Notes under the pieces: generated by a model
The model's input: the letters and a program-made list of their open reading frames with translations, nothing else
Database searches by the model: none
What the model was told of the DNA's origin: nothing
Shown: positions 59,868-64,000 of the stretch, in pieces
How positions within the stretch are numbered: the stretch's first letter is position 1
How the letters are laid out: each line of letters opens with the position of its first letter
Program-made: the position numbers and the translations under genes
From: Myrica gale
Taxonomy: Eukaryota; Streptophyta; Magnoliopsida; Fagales; Myricaceae
Assembly (NCBI GenBank): GCA_963930655.1
Contig: OZ005614.1
Location: 434,001 to 498,000, forward strand
Reading direction: 5' to 3'
DNA: 64,000 nt

Positions 59868-60135
59868 CTTGTACCTATGTCAATGTGCTTTCAAATAATG
59901 TATACTTATGATAATTAGGTCGTGATTAGTCCACTGTGGTAAACGATATTTTAATAATGCAATGAACCTAAGGTCCCTACCGGATAACACGGAACAATTT
60001 GAGGCCAACCGTGGTTTTAGTCTTATAGATAGGAGTCTGGTCCTGATGCCTATATAATGTACCTTCAGTAGCAAAGTCCTCCTGCAAGGCCAAACCAAAA
60101 AGTACTCCGAGTGAAAGAAAGTCTAGATCTCATCC

Positions 60136-62789
60136 ATGGCTACTCGTATTTCCTCCTTCCGAGGGCTTATCCTCCTAAGTTTCTTTGCTTATTTATGCCT
60201 GTGTGCCCATGAAGCAGAAGAGACGACAGAAGGCCAACACCTTCACAAGATCAGTCATACCATTCCCGTCATCTCTCTCATTCCCTCAAATACTTGCACT
60301 TCTACCAAAGGTTTAACACGTATTTATTTTCTTTTCCACTCATGAAAATTATAACTGCATAATCTGCATTTCGATCGAGCTGATATATATACTAGTGTTT
60401 CACGTTTTTCTTTTCCCTTTACGCTTACGTCTTTCTAACTGATGGAACATCTTAGCACAGGTCCTGAAAGAAAGGCTTCCTTAGAAGTAATACACAAATA
60501 CGGACCATGTTTTTAGAGCAAAAACTACGAAGAAAAAGCTCCGAGTCACCTGGAAATCCTCCTGCAAGACCAAGCCAGGGTTAACTCTATTACAACAAAT
60601 CAAGGGACTCTCAGGTAGCAATCCTTCCTGCCACTTGCGGACTACCCATCGGCACCGGCAACTACATTGTGACTGTAGGCCTTGGCACCCCCAAAAGCGA
60701 TCTAAAACTCATATTCGACACAGGTAGTGTAACCTGACTTGGACACAGTGTGAACCATGCGTGGGATCTTGCTATAGCCAAGTTGACCCAATCTTTGACC
60801 CGTCCAAATCCACCTCATATTCCAAAATTTCATGCAATTCACCGGAGTGCTCTCAACTCATTTCTGGCACAGGTAATCCATCAAGTATATTGTACTTGAA
60901 GGTGAGAATGACTGGTGATATAAAATTCTCGAGTGCAAGCTAAAATGGTTGGCTTAATCAAAATTTAACGATCAAAGTTGGTAAAGCCAAGTCAGACTGA
61001 ACCGGCCTCTTTGTCTCTAATTAAATGAAGTAGTCAATTTCAGACCCTTAAATTTATTTTTTTAAATTCTTATCTATGCTTATAATAACTTCGAACAAAT
61101 AATCTTATGATTTTTTTAAAATGTGAGAGTCAAGGACATCGGCCAACAAGTAATACACAAACGAGGCCTGTGAAGTTTTGCTTTTCTAAAAATTATATTA
61201 CTATCGGAGCTCAAGATTAATTAATTTGCTTGCCCACCAGTTAGGGAAATTAAGGGAATGATGAGGTTGTAATAATAGGAAGGTGTACATTGCTGAATAA
61301 TTATGTTAAGCTTTATGAATTAATGTGGCCGGGATATATTTTCCTGACGTATCTGTAAACAATTAATGCAGGATATCAACCAAAATGCTCCTCTACCTCA
61401 GACTGCGTATACGGTATAAAATACGGGGACGGCTCGTTTTCGGCAGGAGATTTTAGCAAGGACAGGCTGACCATAACAACTGAAGACGTGTTGGACAGTT
61501 TCTTGGTCGGTTGTGGCCAAGACAACTAAGAACTCTTCAGAGGAGCCGCCGGGTTACTTGGCCTCAGTCGCAATCAAATATCCATCGTAAAGCAAACTGC
61601 CCAGAATTACGGCCAGTTTTTCTCTTACCGTCTGCCGTCCACGGGACACCTTACGTTTGGAAATGGAGGAGTCTCCAATACCGTGAAATTCACGGCATTA
61701 GAAACGCTTTCTCGGGGTCAGTCGTTGTACGGCCTCGACCTGATCGGACTAAGCATCGGCGGGAATCAGTTATCGACCCCGAAGTCTGCGTTTTTGGCAG
61801 GAACCATCATCGATTCCGGGACGGTGATAACGCGGCTTCCGCGACGGCGTACAGCTCGTTGCATATGGCGTTTCGAGAAGCGATATGCGTGATTATCCGA
61901 TGACTGTAGAGAAATACGACACCCAAATCCACTGGAACAATCGATTCTTAAATAGTGTAACAAAGTCACACTAGCCCAAGGACTCACAACCAAAATAGAA
62001 GAGATCAAACTAAAAAAGAAACACACTTTTTATTGAAGAAAATGAGATAATACAACTTGGATAGGACCACACTTACAATATATGAAAAGTGTTGGAGACA
62101 CTAGGAACACTCTCTCTTTTGTGGGTTTTGGTGGGATATGATGGAATGAATGGCTTGAGAGGTAGGCTAGGGTATATATAGGACTTGGGGAGAGGATCTA
62201 GATACTTCTCATGAAATTCCAAGAAGATAAATGTGACTTATCACATGACCAAGAAAGAATTTCGAATTTAATCAAGAAGGTGAGATGAATGTGCATGGGG
62301 AGATGAATGTTTGCATAGGAGAAGTGAAAGGTTGTATTGGAGAAGTGAAATGTTGCAATAGTTGGGTGGAAGGGTGTGAGAGAGTGACCAAATACATCCA
62401 ACAATGGGTCAACACACAAAAACATAAATGCCTCACTACAATTCTCAAAAAGAAAACTCTAGAAAATACACTTTAAAATTTAATTGACTAACAGCCCGAC
62501 TACCCTGTTCGATACGTGCTACGATCTTAGCAAGAATCAGACCGTTGAGGTCCCGATAGTAAGTTTTTTGTTCGGTGACGGCTTGAGTGTGGACCTGGAA
62601 CCTTTAGGGGTGCTTGTTGCGTTCAGTCCCTCGGAGGTCTGTTTAGCGTTTGCTGGAAATCCCAACGCGAGCAACATTGGGATTATCAGGAATACTCAAC
62701 AAAAAACGCTGGAGGTGGTGTATGACGTCGCTGGAGAGAGGATTGCGTTCGGCCCTGGTGGCTGTTCTAATTATAAGTCACGTTTATGA
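60136..62789 (+). pseudogene. Aspartyl protease pseudogene, tandem paralogue of 51332-54295
   Basis: Same three-exon plan as the intact protease. Exon 1 (60136 to about 60312): signal peptide (GLILLSFFAYLCLCA), ending NTCTSTKG. Exon 2 (about 60460-60872): stop TAG after HKYGPCF, further frameshifts, LIFDTGS followed by a shift, then QVDPIFDPSKSTSYSKISC. Exon 3 (from 61372): SDCVYGIKYGDGSFSAGD, stop TAA at 61527-61529, TIIDSGTVITRLP, then a frameshift. A 589-bp LTR-like insertion (61905-62493) interrupts it before LFDTCYDLSKNQTVEVP, and the end QQKTLEVVYDVAGERIAFGP is still readable. It cannot make an active enzyme. Confidence 0.92.
61905..62493 (-). mobile_element. Solo-LTR-like insertion in the protease pseudogene
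   Basis: 589 bp starting TGTAGAG and ending CTAACA on the plus strand, so TGT...ACA in either direction. On the minus strand it has a TATA-like CTATATATACCC (about 62170) and a polyadenylation signal TTCAATAAAAAGTG (about 62030), as expected for an LTR read right to left (TGTTAGTCAATTAAAT ... TATTTCTCTACA). No clear 5-bp target duplication. Confidence 0.6.
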
Positions 62790-62797
62790 TCTGGGCC

Positions 62798-63205
62798 ATT
62801 GTGTCGAGATCGAGAAACTAATTGTTTAGGAGAAACTAACTAGAAGACTTAATAAGAGGGCTTAGATAACTCTAACTGAAAGACATATCTTTTAGTCTAG
62901 AGCCTAGGTCCTTATCAATTGGTGGCCCATGCGTCTTTCTTAGGTCGTGTGGTGCCTTGCATGAACCCATTTTTTTCGACCCTATAGATCCGGTACGGGA
63001 CAGGGTAGGCCCAAGTCCGGTGAAAGTCTCCTATAGAGGCCATGTAGGAGATGCAGACGACGAGGGCGTCGGTCTTCAAAAGATGAAGGATTGTTGAGAT
63101 CTCACATTGCTTAGGAGAACCTAATTAGAAGACTTAATAAGAGGGCTTGGATAACTCTAACTGAAATACATGTCTTTTGGTTTAGAATCTAGGTCCTCAT
63201 CACAT
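62798..63205 (+). mobile_element. TRIM-like element with two short direct repeats
   Basis: Direct repeats of about 105-115 bp (about 62798-62917 and 63092-63205) share agaagacttaataagagggc and ggataactctaactgaaa blocks; the second opens TGTTGAGATCTCACATTG. The ~170-bp interior ends in a purine-rich aaaagatgaagga before the second repeat. Size and layout fit a terminal-repeat retrotransposon in miniature. Primer site not clear. Confidence 0.5.
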
Positions 63206-64000
63206 TGGCAGTGGACTACGACCCAACTAAAGCTACTCAAAGCTTTAATTAAAAGTTGTTGTATGAAAATTATAATTGATAATTCATAAATAAGTGGAAA
63301 AAAAACACACATGATTATATATAACTGTCGTTTTTGCATATATTTTGTTTGGTAAGTAACTTTTTTCAATTTCAATCATCCTTAGACCTTAGTTATGATA
63401 CTCTCTCCGTCTGGGTGAACATTGTCCGACGAAAAGGCAGATACTGGATAGGTATTCTAGGCCCAACGGTCGTCTCAAGTCCCAAGCAAAAGCCACCAAT
63501 CAACAATAAAAAGGCCTACGAGGACTCTCTTCGGGCCATGTGAAGCCCTATACCAGAATGTCCTTTTTGCTCCAAAAATACAAACAGATTAGATTTCGAC
63601 TCTTTTTTTGGGTTGCTTCTAAAGTACCTTTTTTTAATATAATTTCTATTATAATTCCCCTTTTATTCTCTACCAATAATAGTAGTTTCTTTCTCCTCTC
63701 TTTTTGTATTAAAAAAAAACAACTCACATACTCTGGCATCTGACCCACATTCTCCATGGTCCATGGACGGTGAATGGAAAAGCATGGAGGCACAAACGCT
63801 AGTTGGCTTTTCCCATAGAATATGCTTCCAGCACTTTCCCAACTCTACCGCATGCATGCGCACCACATGGGCGGCGAGACGATTACTGTTTATCTTTGTT
63901 TTCATGAATCACAAGGCTGTATTGTACATTTATCGTTCTGAACCGTCCACAACTCCTTTGTTTGTGCGCCGCCTACTTCAACTTGTTTAGCCTCTGATAG
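63206..64000. other. Terminal intergenic stretch
   Basis: AT-rich with T/A homopolymer runs. ORFs of up to 80 aa lack known motifs. No gene recognised before the window ends. Confidence 0.4.

Larger units (their letters stand above)
56717..60135. other. Repeat-rich region upstream of the second protease
   Basis: No intact gene. It holds two related segments (about 57160-57680 and 58735-59462), a LINE tail (57893-58121), a truncated hAT terminus (58122-58281), a 14-C tract (59178-59191) and the hAT element at 59463-59867. A TATA-like TATATAA at 60051-60057 precedes the second protease. Confidence 0.55.

Noticed and set aside
59540..59911. ORFs rich in TGPV/GPNR/PDRTGP residues
   Set aside because: These come from translating the CCGG-rich hAT element in several frames on both strands. 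Periodic DNA gives periodic peptides.
1..64000. CRISPR arrays, toxin-antitoxin or phage-like systems
   Set aside because: The DNA is plant nuclear with spliced genes. The tandem arrays at 55235 and 48277 have no spacer structure and belong to a retrotransposon or a simple duplication.

Overview
This is nuclear DNA from a flowering plant, most likely a eudicot. Genes are split by short GT-AG introns, intergenic DNA is AT-rich and full of MITEs, hAT elements and retrotransposon fragments, and every recognised protein is of plant type. I cannot name the species. The window is mostly housekeeping and regulatory genes; I see no operon, CRISPR array, phage or convincing tRNA/rRNA gene.

Layout, left to right. 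1-1429 (+): the last exons of a PP2C phosphatase. 2504-3703 (-): CONSTANS-like B-box/CCT factor. 5574-8128 (-): small plastid-type DnaJ cysteine-rich zinc finger protein. 9386-9925 (+): VQ-motif protein. 12287-15192 (-): SKA2-like kinetochore subunit in five exons. 17583-21368 (+): CCCH/G-patch protein (C3H22-like). 23751-25723 (+): an orphan C-terminal (GED) piece of a DRP3-type dynamin, probably a pseudogene. 26457-28712 (-): TIC55-like Rieske oxygenase. 30293-34072 (+): RNA lariat debranching enzyme DBR1 in nine exons. 36831-38630 (+): class III peroxidase pseudogene. 39300-41310 (+): PPR pseudogene. 42916-47424 (+): eIF3b in eleven exons. 51332-54295 (+): intact pepsin-like aspartyl protease. 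60136-62789 (+): a broken tandem paralogue of that protease.

For six intact spliced genes I joined exons by hand at canonical splice sites (one GC-AG exception in DBR1). The joined frames close exactly: COL 343 aa, DnaJ-like 144, SKA2-like 154, C3H22-like 496, TIC55-like 567, DBR1 415, eIF3b 715, protease 488. This supports the models.

The mobile fraction is structurally clear. There are two hAT-type elements with 8-bp target duplications (29388-30026 and 59463-59867), a truncated third (58122), several Harbinger/Tourist-like foldback MITEs with TTA duplications, a nested 893-bp foldback element (34602-35494), an internally deleted Ty3/gypsy element with both LTRs (54463-56716), a solo-LTR-like insertion inside the second protease, LINE remnants and a TRIM-like pair of short direct repeats.

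From memory of Arabidopsis loci, the gene set looks like an unreduced version of blocks split among At2g24790-24970, At4g31750-31770 and At5g24930-24940. I found no evidence of a new multi-gene system. The most interesting items are the open-frame COL intron, the GED-only dynamin fragment, the CCGG-packed hAT element with a paralogous empty site, and the peroxidase and protease decay.
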